A stretch of 25,539 nt of DNA. It comes from Smithella sp. D17. Its GTDB lineage: Bacteria; Desulfobacterota; Syntrophia; Syntrophales; Smithellaceae. Shown here piece after piece: positions 5,840 through 13,295 of the stretch. The stretch spans positions 1-25,539 of the forward strand of contig JQOA01000233.1 in assembly GCA_000753945.1 (NCBI GenBank). The letters are read 5' to 3'. Within the stretch, counting starts at the first letter, position 1. Every line of letters begins with the position of its first letter. A program made the position numbers and the translations under genes. Under the pieces are notes generated by a model that was not told where the DNA came from, ran no database searches, and saw only the letters and a program-made list of their open reading frames with translations.

Positions 5840-7176
5840 AAATATCAGTTCGCCATCAGGCCGTCGACATTTTAAATAAAGTAAGCGCGGGTCAGGATTT
5901 CGCCAGCCCGCTCATCAATGATTGTCTGGATAAGAACTCTTTATCCGGAACACCGGACGGACGGTTACTTACTCATCTGGTATATGGAGTACTGCGCTTT
6001 CGTGGTCACCTCGACTGGATATTGACAAAACTCTGCCGCGGCGATTTTGATAAACTGGATGAAGGCATTAAAAACGTTTTACGCGCCGGGCTCTATCAAC
6101 TCAAATTCAGCGACCGTCTGCCTGATTTTGCCGTTGTAAATGAAGCAGTCAAAATTGCCAAAATACTAAAGCCGGATAAAAGCGCATTGGTTAATGCTGT
6201 TTTAAGAAACTATTTGCGCCGCGGCCAAAATTTACCCTTCCCTTCAGCGAAAAAAAATGTAGCTGAGTATATAGCCGCTTTTCATTCGCATCCTCTCTGG
6301 CTTGTTAAAAGATGGATAAAAATATTCGGCCCGGAAGAAACGATTTCTTTATGTTCAACCAACAACAAGTTGCCGCCGCTGACTGCCCGCGTTAATACCT
6401 TTAAAATATCACGTAAAGATTTAATACAAAAACTTGTCTCTGCCGGCTTCACACCGGAGGAAACTAAATATTCTCCTGACGGCATTATCCTGAATGCTTC
6501 CACCAATCCCCTTCAGAAAACCGATTTCTTTGAGGCCGGCGTTCTGCGTATTCAGGATGAAGGGGCACAACTGATTTCTTACCTGATTAAACCTGACAGC
6601 AGTGAATCCATATTGGATGCCTGCGCCGGATCGGGAGGCAAAACCACACATCTTGCCGCAATTCTTAAAAACAAGGGAAGAATTGTCGCGATTGATCGCA
6701 ATTCGGAAAAAATTGACAAATTAAAACTGGAAGCATCACGGCTGGGAATAAATATAATGGAAACGCAAACAGGCGATTTAAGCATCGGTCTGCCGGATTC
6801 TCTGAAAGAAACATTTGATTATGTTCTGGTGGATGCACCATGCTCCGGTACAGGGACATTGCGCCGCAATCCGGAAATCAAATGGCGTACAACAGAAAAA
6901 GATTTGCGTAATTTTACCGCCGCACAAAAATTAATCCTGCAAAACGTATCTCTGGCAGTTAAAAAAGGCGGGCACTTAGTATATTGCACCTGTTCACTGC
7001 TGCCTGAAGAAAATGAAAATATTGTTGACGATTTTTTAAAGCAAAACCCTGATTTTTCCTTATGCCACCCGACTGACTCAATTAACCGGCAATTTATTGA
7101 CAACCGCGGATTTTTTCACACCTATCCACACAGGCATAACATGGACGGATTCTTTGGAGTAATCCTCAAAAACTAA
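5836..7176 (+). CDS. rsmB: 16S rRNA (cytosine-967-C5)-methyltransferase RsmB
   Basis: 446 aa, full length. Residues 1-130 form the NusB-like RNA-binding domain (VRHQAVDILNKV, LTHLVYGVLRFRGHLDWIL). The Rossmann methyltransferase follows, with the SAM loop DACAGSGGKT (261-270), motif IV DAPCSGTGTLRRNPEIKW (C336) and motif VI VYCTCSLLPEENE, where C386 is the expected nucleophile. It methylates C967 of 16S rRNA (E. coli numbering) using S-adenosylmethionine. It overlaps the upstream remnant by 4 bp and belongs to the fmt transcription unit. The C-terminus PHRHNMDGFFGVILKN is the typical ending. Confidence 0.95.
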   Translation: MKISVRHQAVDILNKVSAGQDFASPLINDCLDKNSLSGTPDGRLLTHLVYGVLRFRGHLDWILTKLCRGDFDKLDEGIKNVLRAGLYQLKFSDRLPDFAVVNEAVKIAKILKPDKSALVNAVLRNYLRRGQNLPFPSAKKNVAEYIAAFHSHPLWLVKRWIKIFGPEETISLCSTNNKLPPLTARVNTFKISRKDLIQKLVSAGFTPEETKYSPDGIILNASTNPLQKTDFFEAGVLRIQDEGAQLISYLIKPDSSESILDACAGSGGKTTHLAAILKNKGRIVAIDRNSEKIDKLKLEASRLGINIMETQTGDLSIGLPDSLKETFDYVLVDAPCSGTGTLRRNPEIKWRTTEKDLRNFTAAQKLILQNVSLAVKKGGHLVYCTCSLLPEENENIVDDFLKQNPDFSLCHPTDSINRQFIDNRGFFHTYPHRHNMDGFFGVILKN

Positions 7177-7282
7177 CTTTAATTTAAAATGGAATATTAT
7201 TAACCACTTATACGATTGATTTCAGTTGACGTTTCCAATAAAAAAATGTTATTAGCCATGCACTTTTTTGAGGAGTAAAATA

Positions 7283-7912
7283 ATGTTCGTAAAACAAATA
7301 CAGGTAAGCGCAATGGCTGTTTTTGCCTATCTGGTCGGTGACCAGATTACCGGAGACGCTCTGGTTATTGATCCGGCGGCTGATATCAAAGGAATTATTG
7401 CAGAGGCTAAAAAAAATAATTTGCGTATTAACTATATAGTCAATACCCACGGCCATGTTGACCACATCAGCGGCAACACGGAAATGCAAAAAGAAACCGG
7501 CGCCAAAATTATTGTTCACGAAGACGACTCTATTATGCTGACGCACACGCCGGCCATGATTCTGCGAATGTTCGGAGCAAAAGCCTCTCCGCCAGCCGAT
7601 ATTCTGGTCAAAGACGGTGATACAATTTCCGTAGGAAACGTTGAGCTCAAAGTTATCCATACTCCGGGACATTCTCCCGGCGGAATCAGTTTATATACAC
7701 CCGGATATGTATTCACCGGAGATACTTTATTCGTTGAAGCTGTAGGCAGAACAGATTTACCGGGCGGATCATGGCAGACAATGTATAAAGCCATCAAGGA
7801 AAAACTTTTTTGTCTGCCCGACGACACTAAAGTAATGCCCGGACATAATTACGGTCGTATGCCAACTTCCACTATTGGCCATGAAAAAACCTGCAATCCA
7901 TTCGTTCAATAA
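7283..7912 (+). CDS. Metallo-beta-lactamase-fold hydrolase (GloB-like)
   Basis: 209 aa from ATG 7283, chosen because GAGGAG lies 6 nt upstream; an in-frame TTG at 7268 would sit inside that Shine-Dalgarno. The metal site is THGHVDH (H56, H58, D60, H61), followed by HTPGHSPGG and TGDTLFVEAVGRTDLPGG, then PGHNYG near the C-terminus. This is the small hydrolase group related to glyoxalase II and persulfide-handling enzymes. It binds two metals and cleaves thioesters or similar substrates in the cytoplasm. The GloB C-terminal substrate domain is absent, so the substrate is not known. It lies 14 bp upstream of purC and probably shares its transcript. Confidence 0.88.
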   Translation: MFVKQIQVSAMAVFAYLVGDQITGDALVIDPAADIKGIIAEAKKNNLRINYIVNTHGHVDHISGNTEMQKETGAKIIVHEDDSIMLTHTPAMILRMFGAKASPPADILVKDGDTISVGNVELKVIHTPGHSPGGISLYTPGYVFTGDTLFVEAVGRTDLPGGSWQTMYKAIKEKLFCLPDDTKVMPGHNYGRMPTSTIGHEKTCNPFVQ

Positions 7913-7926
7913 AGGAGTGTCTTTTT

Positions 7927-8808
7927 ATGAATAAGAGCATACAGACAACAGAATTTAAAAATCTGAAACTGATTGGCTGTGGAAAAGTTCGCGATATTTA
8001 TTCTGTAAAAAACTATTTGCTCATTGTGACCACCGACCGCATCTCAGCATTTGATGTTATCATGCCCGATCCCGTACCCGGCAAAGGCATCATTCTAAAC
8101 CGTATGTCCGCCTTTTGGTTCGATAAAATGAAAGATATTATTGACAATCACATTGTTTCCACTAATCCTGCCGAGTTTCCCGAAGAATGTGCTCTTTATA
8201 GCAAAGGTCTGGAAGGCAGAAGCATGTTAGTTAAAAAGGCTAATCCTCTGCCGGTTGAATGTATTGTTCGCGGGTATTTAAGTGGTTCCGGCTGGAAAGA
8301 TTATCAGCACAATAATACAGTTTCCGGCATTAGACTCCCGGATGGTTTAAAAGAATCATCCAAATTACCTGAACCCATTTTCACCCCGACCACCAAAGCA
8401 GAGGCCGGTGAACATGATTCGCCCATTAATAAAAAAGAAATGGAGGATCTGATCGGGACAGAATTAACCGACAGAGTTATAAAGATTTCACTCGCTATTT
8501 ATGAAAGGGCAGCGGCAATAGCGCTGAAGGCTGGAATTATCATCGCCGATACAAAAATGGAATTCGGCTTGATGGGTAAGGAATTAATCCTGATTGATGA
8601 ATTGCTGACGCCCGATTCCTCCCGTTTCTGGCCTGCCGATGATTATGAAGAAGACCGTCCACAAAAAAGTTTTGATAAACAGTTCCTGCGGGATTATCTT
8701 CTTTCCATCAAGTGGAATCAAAAGCCGCCCGCACCGGAATTGCCTGTGGAAATTATAGAAAATACAAAGAAAAAATACGAAGAAGCACTGAAGCGCCTTG
8801 TGGAGTGA
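7927..8808 (+). CDS. purC: SAICAR synthetase (purine biosynthesis)
   Basis: 293 aa. Joins aspartate to CAIR with ATP to give SAICAR in IMP synthesis. Recognised from GCGKVRDIYSV at the N-terminus (ATP site), TDRISAFDVIMPDPVPGKG, VECIVRGYLSGSGWKDY, and LIDELLTPDSSRFWPADDYE. The ~290 aa length fits the longer bacterial/eukaryote-like PurC type rather than the ~240 aa E. coli type. AAGGAG lies just ahead of the ATG. It is an isolated purine gene here; no other pur genes are in the window. Confidence 0.95.
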   Translation: MNKSIQTTEFKNLKLIGCGKVRDIYSVKNYLLIVTTDRISAFDVIMPDPVPGKGIILNRMSAFWFDKMKDIIDNHIVSTNPAEFPEECALYSKGLEGRSMLVKKANPLPVECIVRGYLSGSGWKDYQHNNTVSGIRLPDGLKESSKLPEPIFTPTTKAEAGEHDSPINKKEMEDLIGTELTDRVIKISLAIYERAAAIALKAGIIIADTKMEFGLMGKELILIDELLTPDSSRFWPADDYEEDRPQKSFDKQFLRDYLLSIKWNQKPPAPELPVEIIENTKKKYEEALKRLVE

Positions 8809-8824
8809 TCTATCGATCAATATA

Positions 8825-8852
8825 TTGACTTGAACTAAATTATCATTAGATT
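8825..8852 (+). promoter_or_regulatory. Possible promoter for the dnaJ gene group
   Basis: TTGACT (8825-8830), 16 bp spacer, TAGATT (8847-8852), about 48 nt before the TTG start of the next gene. The -10 is weak. Confidence 0.35.
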
Positions 8853-8900
8853 ATATCCAAATCCAAACAGAGATATCTTTTCTTAGTAAGGAGACATATT

Positions 8901-9299
8901 TTGAGTATTAAAAAACTGCCTGATTATCGTTTAAGACAAAAAATACTATATGTGGACAAAGCTAATCAGAATGTACTTCAGGATTATGGCAACTCTTTGC
9001 TGGAAGAAGGCTTTTTATCCGACGCTCTTGATTTTTACCAAAAGGCAGAAGATAAAGGCGGCCTTCAAAAAATCAAGGATATCGCATTTGATCGCGGCGA
9101 TGTGATGCTTTTTCAGCAGGCGGCTAAAGCCCTTAACCTGGAACTAAAACCTGCCGACTGGGAAACTATCGGACAGAAAGCCATCAGCCTGAAGAAATAT
9201 TCCTTTGCCCGGCACGCTCTGGAAAAAGTAAATAATGAGGAAATGCTTAATTCCCTCAATAAAATAATGCAACAAGAGGTTGACTCAAAAAGCGCATGA
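8901..9299 (+). CDS. Small helical-repeat (TPR-like) protein coupled to dnaJ
   Basis: 132 aa, not recognised as a named family. Predicted all-helical, with pairs of helices of TPR flavour: NVLQDYGNSLLEEGFLSDAL then DFYQKAEDKGGLQKI, and later WETIGQKAISLKKYSFARHA then LEKVNNEEM. No signal peptide or membrane segment. Start is TTG 8901 with AAGGAG nine bases upstream; no ATG lies nearby in frame. The stop overlaps the dnaJ start (ATGA), so the two are translationally coupled. That makes a chaperone-adaptor role worth considering, but this is inference from position and fold only. Confidence 0.75.
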   Translation: MSIKKLPDYRLRQKILYVDKANQNVLQDYGNSLLEEGFLSDALDFYQKAEDKGGLQKIKDIAFDRGDVMLFQQAAKALNLELKPADWETIGQKAISLKKYSFARHALEKVNNEEMLNSLNKIMQQEVDSKSA

Positions 9300-10363
9300 C
9301 AACGAAGAAAGATTATTACGAAATTTTAAACGTGGATAGCAATGCTTCAGATGAAGAAATAAAAAAAAGCTACCGCACGATAGCAATGCAGTGTCATCCG
9401 GACAGGAATCCGGGAAATAAAAAAGCGGAAGAAAAATTCAAAGAAGCGGCTGAAGCTTATGAAGTATTAAGCGACACGCAAAAAAGAGAAATATACGACC
9501 ATTACGGGCATGAAGGCTTAAACAACACCGGGTTTAGAGGATTCAGCGGTTTCGACGATATCTTTTCCCATTTCAGCAATATTTTCGAGGATGCTTTCGG
9601 ATACGGCAATACGGGAGGGCAATCGCATTCCGGAGCTGCTGCCGGCGCTGATTTACGCTATGACCTGAAAATCTCTTTTCTTGATGCCGCTTTTGGACTT
9701 ACCACTACAATTGAAGTGGGGAAATTAGCAACCTGTCGTAAATGTCAAGGCACCGGAGCTGCGCCGGGATCATCTCCCGAAATATGCCGCACCTGCAAGG
9801 GTCGCGGTCAGGTAATCCAATCGAGCGGTTTTTTTACCATCAGTTCCACCTGTCCTCATTGCAATGGACACGGCAAAGTTATCTCCAAGCCATGCGATAA
9901 TTGCCGCGGCAGAGGCAAAGAACATATATCTAAAACCGTGCAATTGAAAATTCCCGCCGGTGTGGAAACAGGATCGCGTCTGCGTCTGCGCGGAGAGGGA
10001 GAAGCCGGAGACCGCGGCGGACCCGATGGTGATTTGTATGTATTTTTACATGTCGAAGAGCATGATTTTTTTTCCAGATCAGGTGACGATATTATTTGCC
10101 GCATTCCTATTTCCTTTGTTCATGCTACATTGGGCGCAACGATGGAAGTTCCTACACTTCAAGGACAGGAAAAGTTCAAAATTCCCAAAGGTACGCAAAA
10201 CGGGCAGACTTTCAGACTCAAAGGCAAAGGAATTTCTCATCTGAGGGGTTACGGACGCGGAGATCAGATTATTGAAATTTTCGTGCAAATCCCCACGATA
10301 CTCAGTAAAAAGCAGGAAGAGCTTTTAATCGAATTTGAAAAACTCAATAAGGCAGTCCATTGA
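9296..10363 (+). CDS. dnaJ: DnaJ (Hsp40) co-chaperone
   Basis: 355 aa. The J-domain (4-70) has the HPD motif at 34-36 (CHPDRNPG), which stimulates DnaK ATPase. Next is a Gly/Phe-rich linker (GFRGFSGFDDIF), then a zinc-binding domain with four repeats of CxxCxGxG type (CRKCQGTG, CRTCKGRG, CPHCNGHG, CDNCRGRG), then the C-terminal substrate-binding beta domains (LRLRGEGEAGDRGGPDGDLY). It lacks the long C-terminal tail and is slightly short, but has every type I DnaJ element. grpE and dnaK are not adjacent, so this may be a second, specialised DnaJ working with the coupled upstream protein. Confidence 0.93.
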   Translation: MTTKKDYYEILNVDSNASDEEIKKSYRTIAMQCHPDRNPGNKKAEEKFKEAAEAYEVLSDTQKREIYDHYGHEGLNNTGFRGFSGFDDIFSHFSNIFEDAFGYGNTGGQSHSGAAAGADLRYDLKISFLDAAFGLTTTIEVGKLATCRKCQGTGAAPGSSPEICRTCKGRGQVIQSSGFFTISSTCPHCNGHGKVISKPCDNCRGRGKEHISKTVQLKIPAGVETGSRLRLRGEGEAGDRGGPDGDLYVFLHVEEHDFFSRSGDDIICRIPISFVHATLGATMEVPTLQGQEKFKIPKGTQNGQTFRLKGKGISHLRGYGRGDQIIEIFVQIPTILSKKQEELLIEFEKLNKAVH

Positions 10364-10464
10364 TTTAAGTGACTGCTGATTTAAGAGGCTGCCGGATAAT
10401 AGCAATTGCAATACCCTGTAACTTGTGCTTTAAATATTACAATAAATTTACCGGAGGAAAAAAC

Positions 10465-10872
10465 ATGAAAAGAAATAATTTTTTACTCTTGATTATATCC
10501 TTATTTGCTCTTTTTATTTTTTCCGGTTGTGCGGCATTAATTGCAGGAGGAGTCGCTGCCGGAGCGGGAACAGCGGGAACCTATTATTATATCAACGGTG
10601 AACTGAAAACTGATTATAGTTTTTCATTCGACGAAGTATGGACAGCCTGTGAAAAAACTGTAGCCGATATGAAAGGCATCGAAGTTGTTCCTGAAAAAGA
10701 AATTGCCAAGGGAAGAATCAATACATTAATCAATGATGAAAAAGTTAAATTCGATATTACATATAAATCAAAGAATCTAACTACCGTAGCCATTCGCGTG
10801 GGCTTACTCGGCAATAAGTTATCGTCCCAGCTTCTGCATGATAAAATTGCCGATTACCTGGCTAAAAGATAA
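10465..10872 (+). CDS. DUF3568-type lipoprotein
   Basis: 135 aa from ATG 10465, with GGAGG eight bases upstream. The N-terminus is a lipoprotein signal: KR, a hydrophobic run, then lipobox FSGC with the lipidated cysteine near residue 22. A glycine/alanine-rich segment follows (ALIAGGVAAGAGTAGTYYY), then a compact domain (YSFSFDEVWTACEKTVADM ... KFDITYKSKNLTTVAIRVG). This is the DUF3568 pattern, of unknown function. It should be anchored to the inner or outer membrane facing the periplasm. It follows dnaJ by about 100 bp. Confidence 0.8.
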   Translation: MKRNNFLLLIISLFALFIFSGCAALIAGGVAAGAGTAGTYYYINGELKTDYSFSFDEVWTACEKTVADMKGIEVVPEKEIAKGRINTLINDEKVKFDITYKSKNLTTVAIRVGLLGNKLSSQLLHDKIADYLAKR

Positions 10873-10900
10873 AATCGCCGTAATATGGCCGGGTAAATAA

Positions 10901-11887
10901 ATGAATAAAAAAGTTATTCTGGGTATACTGATCAGCGTCGTCCTGGTTTATTTATCTATAAGAGGAATTAATCTTCAGGATGTTTTCCGTGATCTGCAAA
11001 GAATACAGTTCAGCTATGTTATTTCTTTCATCATCCTTATAATGCTGATGCAATGGCTGCGATCTTACCGCTGGGGCGTTATGCTGCAGCCGATGGAGAA
11101 AATAGATCAGTTATCTCTTTTTTCAGTTACTTCGGTAGGTTTTCTGGCAATAGCATCAATTCCAGCGCGAATTGGCGAACTGGCCAGACCTTATTTAATC
11201 TCCAAAAGAAGTTCCATAAAAATGTCTTCCGCGCTGGGAACCATTCTTGTTGAAAGAATATTTGATAGTTTCACAGTATTGGCGATTGCTATAATTATTC
11301 TTTTTTTTACCGACCTGCCGCCATGGATGATCAAATCAAGCATTATCTTTTTTCTGCTCGCATTAGTGATGTTTTGTTTTATCATCTTTCTGATACTGCG
11401 CAGAGACGCAGCATTAAAGTTAATCAATGGGATATTAAGGAAACTTCCCGGAAAATTCGCACATAAAATAGATGAGCTTATACATCATTTTATTGACGGC
11501 TTTCAAATCATCACTAACATTAAACTGTTTTTATATTTGTTTTTTCTTTCGGCTTTAATCTGGCTTGTGGATGTTCTGGCGATTTATATGTTGCTGGAGT
11601 CTTTCGGTTTTGGTCTGCCGATAATGGCGTCGTTTGTTTTAATGATTATTCTCATCGTGGGCATAGCCATTCCCACAGCCCCCGGCTATATTGGCAATTG
11701 GCATTTTGCCTGTGTTCTGGCTTTAAGCCTTTTTGGTTTGGCTAAAGCTGAAGCGCTTTCTTTTGCTCTTGTTTACCATTTCTTATCTATGATAATTGTA
11801 GTTGTGCTCGGAGTTGCATTTCTTCCTTTCAATAAATTTTCAATACCCGATATGAAGAACCAAATAAATAATATAACAAAAAGTTAA
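10901..11887 (+). CDS. Flippase-like integral membrane protein (YbhN/LPG synthase TM family)
   Basis: 328 aa with about eight hydrophobic helices. Family marks: LRSYRWGVML near residue 53, PARIGELARPYLI (88-100), LVERIFDSF, and the C-terminal PTAPGYIGNWHFACVLAL segment. The family (PF03706, UPF0104) is the membrane half of lysyl-phosphatidylglycerol synthases and also stands alone; stand-alone members are thought to move or modify lipids. There is no synthetase domain here. It begins 28 bp after the lipoprotein gene. Its TAA stop overlaps the stop of the convergent ntrX gene. Substrate unknown. Confidence 0.82.
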   Translation: MNKKVILGILISVVLVYLSIRGINLQDVFRDLQRIQFSYVISFIILIMLMQWLRSYRWGVMLQPMEKIDQLSLFSVTSVGFLAIASIPARIGELARPYLISKRSSIKMSSALGTILVERIFDSFTVLAIAIIILFFTDLPPWMIKSSIIFFLLALVMFCFIIFLILRRDAALKLINGILRKLPGKFAHKIDELIHHFIDGFQIITNIKLFLYLFFLSALIWLVDVLAIYMLLESFGFGLPIMASFVLMIILIVGIAIPTAPGYIGNWHFACVLALSLFGLAKAEALSFALVYHFLSMIIVVVLGVAFLPFNKFSIPDMKNQINNITKS

Positions 11888-13254
11888 GGCTGGTCTTTCA
11901 CCGCTATCTTCAGAGCTTTTAATTTTTTGTGCAGATTACTGCGTTCCAGACCAATCGCTTCAGCGGTCTTAGAAATATTTCCTTCGTTCTCCTCCAGCTT
12001 CTTTAAAATAAATTGCCTTTCGAAATCCATCTTCGCATCTTTCAACGAATCTCCGGCTACAGACTGAGAGGCGAAAGCCGCCTCACTTTCCTCTTTAGTA
12101 TTTAAAGGGGGAATATCCCTGGCCGTTATTTCATCATCAGGAGTCAGGATAATCAATCTTTCGATGATATTTTTCAACTCCCGCACATTCCCCGGCCAAT
12201 CGTGCTTCATCAGCAGAGCCATCGCTTCATCTGTCAATGTCTTCGGTTCCAGGCCTTCTTTGGTGGTAAAATCAAGAATAAAACGTTCTACCAGAGGGTT
12301 AATGTCTTCCTTTCTTTCACGCAGGGGTGGAACAACAAGAGGAATTACATGCAGACGATAATAAAGATCCTGCCGGAAACGCCCTGCTTTCATTTCCTCT
12401 TCCAGGTCTTTATTTGTCGCAGCTAAAACCCGCACATCCATGTCGATTAATTTATTGCCGCCGACTCTTTCAAACTTTTTTTCCTGCAAAATACGCAGAA
12501 TTTTTGCCTGCGCTTTCAGGCTCATATCGGCCACTTCATCAAGAAATATTGTGCCTTCATGGGCAAGATCGAATTTGCCGCGCTTTTTCTCTGTAGCTCC
12601 GGTAAAAGCTCCTTTTTCGTGACCGAACAATTCACTTTCTATAAGCTCTTCCGGTATTGCCGCGCAGTTGACCTCAACGATATCTTTATGTGATCTCAAA
12701 CTTAAATGATGAATCGACCGCGCCACCAGTTCTTTGCCCGTACCGTTTTCTCCCATAATTAAAATCCAGGCGTTCGTCGGAGCGACAATGCTGATCATCT
12801 CTTTAAGTTCAGTTATCGCCGGGCTTGTGCCGGTAAGTTCATACTGGTGTGAAACTTTCTCTTTCAATAAAACGTTTTCTTCCTGCAGACGAATTAAATT
12901 TATGGCGTTGTTTACCAGAATGATAATTTTATCCAGAGACAGAGGTTTTTCGATAAAATCGAATGCGCCAAGTTTCGTGGCCTTCACTGCTGTTTCGATT
13001 GTGCCATGACCGGACATCACAATTACCAGCATTTGCGGATTTATCTTCTTAATGGCTTTGAGAGTTTCCAGACCATCCATGCCCGGCAGCCAGATATCGA
13101 GTAAAATAAGCTGGGGCATTTCTTCTTCAACAATCTTAATCGCTTCTTCACCGCTGCCTGCGACCAGAACCTGATAGCCCTCGTCTGCCAGGATTGCCTT
13201 CAAAGAGTGGCAAATGCTTTCTTCATCATCAACAACAAGAATTGTCTCGTTCAT
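11884..13254 (-). CDS. ntrX: NtrC-family sigma-54 response regulator (NtrX-like)
   Basis: 456 aa. Receiver domain (1-118) with D9/D10, phospho-acceptor D53 (LLDIWLPGMDG), S81 and K103. Sigma-54 AAA+ domain (about 140-380) with Walker A GENGTGKE (168-175), the sigma-54-contacting GAFTGA loop (215-220) and Walker B IFLDE (236-240). C-terminal Fis-type helix-turn-helix (NISKTAEAIGLERSNLHKKL). An intact GAFTGA means it should open sigma-54 promoters, unlike some alphaproteobacterial NtrX. It lies 41 bp after the NtrY-like kinase gene, its likely partner. Which genes it controls cannot be read here. Confidence 0.92.
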   Translation of the reverse strand: MNETILVVDDEESICHSLKAILADEGYQVLVAGSGEEAIKIVEEEMPQLILLDIWLPGMDGLETLKAIKKINPQMLVIVMSGHGTIETAVKATKLGAFDFIEKPLSLDKIIILVNNAINLIRLQEENVLLKEKVSHQYELTGTSPAITELKEMISIVAPTNAWILIMGENGTGKELVARSIHHLSLRSHKDIVEVNCAAIPEELIESELFGHEKGAFTGATEKKRGKFDLAHEGTIFLDEVADMSLKAQAKILRILQEKKFERVGGNKLIDMDVRVLAATNKDLEEEMKAGRFRQDLYYRLHVIPLVVPPLRERKEDINPLVERFILDFTTKEGLEPKTLTDEAMALLMKHDWPGNVRELKNIIERLIILTPDDEITARDIPPLNTKEESEAAFASQSVAGDSLKDAKMDFERQFILKKLEENEGNISKTAEAIGLERSNLHKKLKALKIAVKDQP

Positions 13255-13295
13255 GTCAACTTTTCCGCCAATTAACTTTTTTCTTTATATATAAA

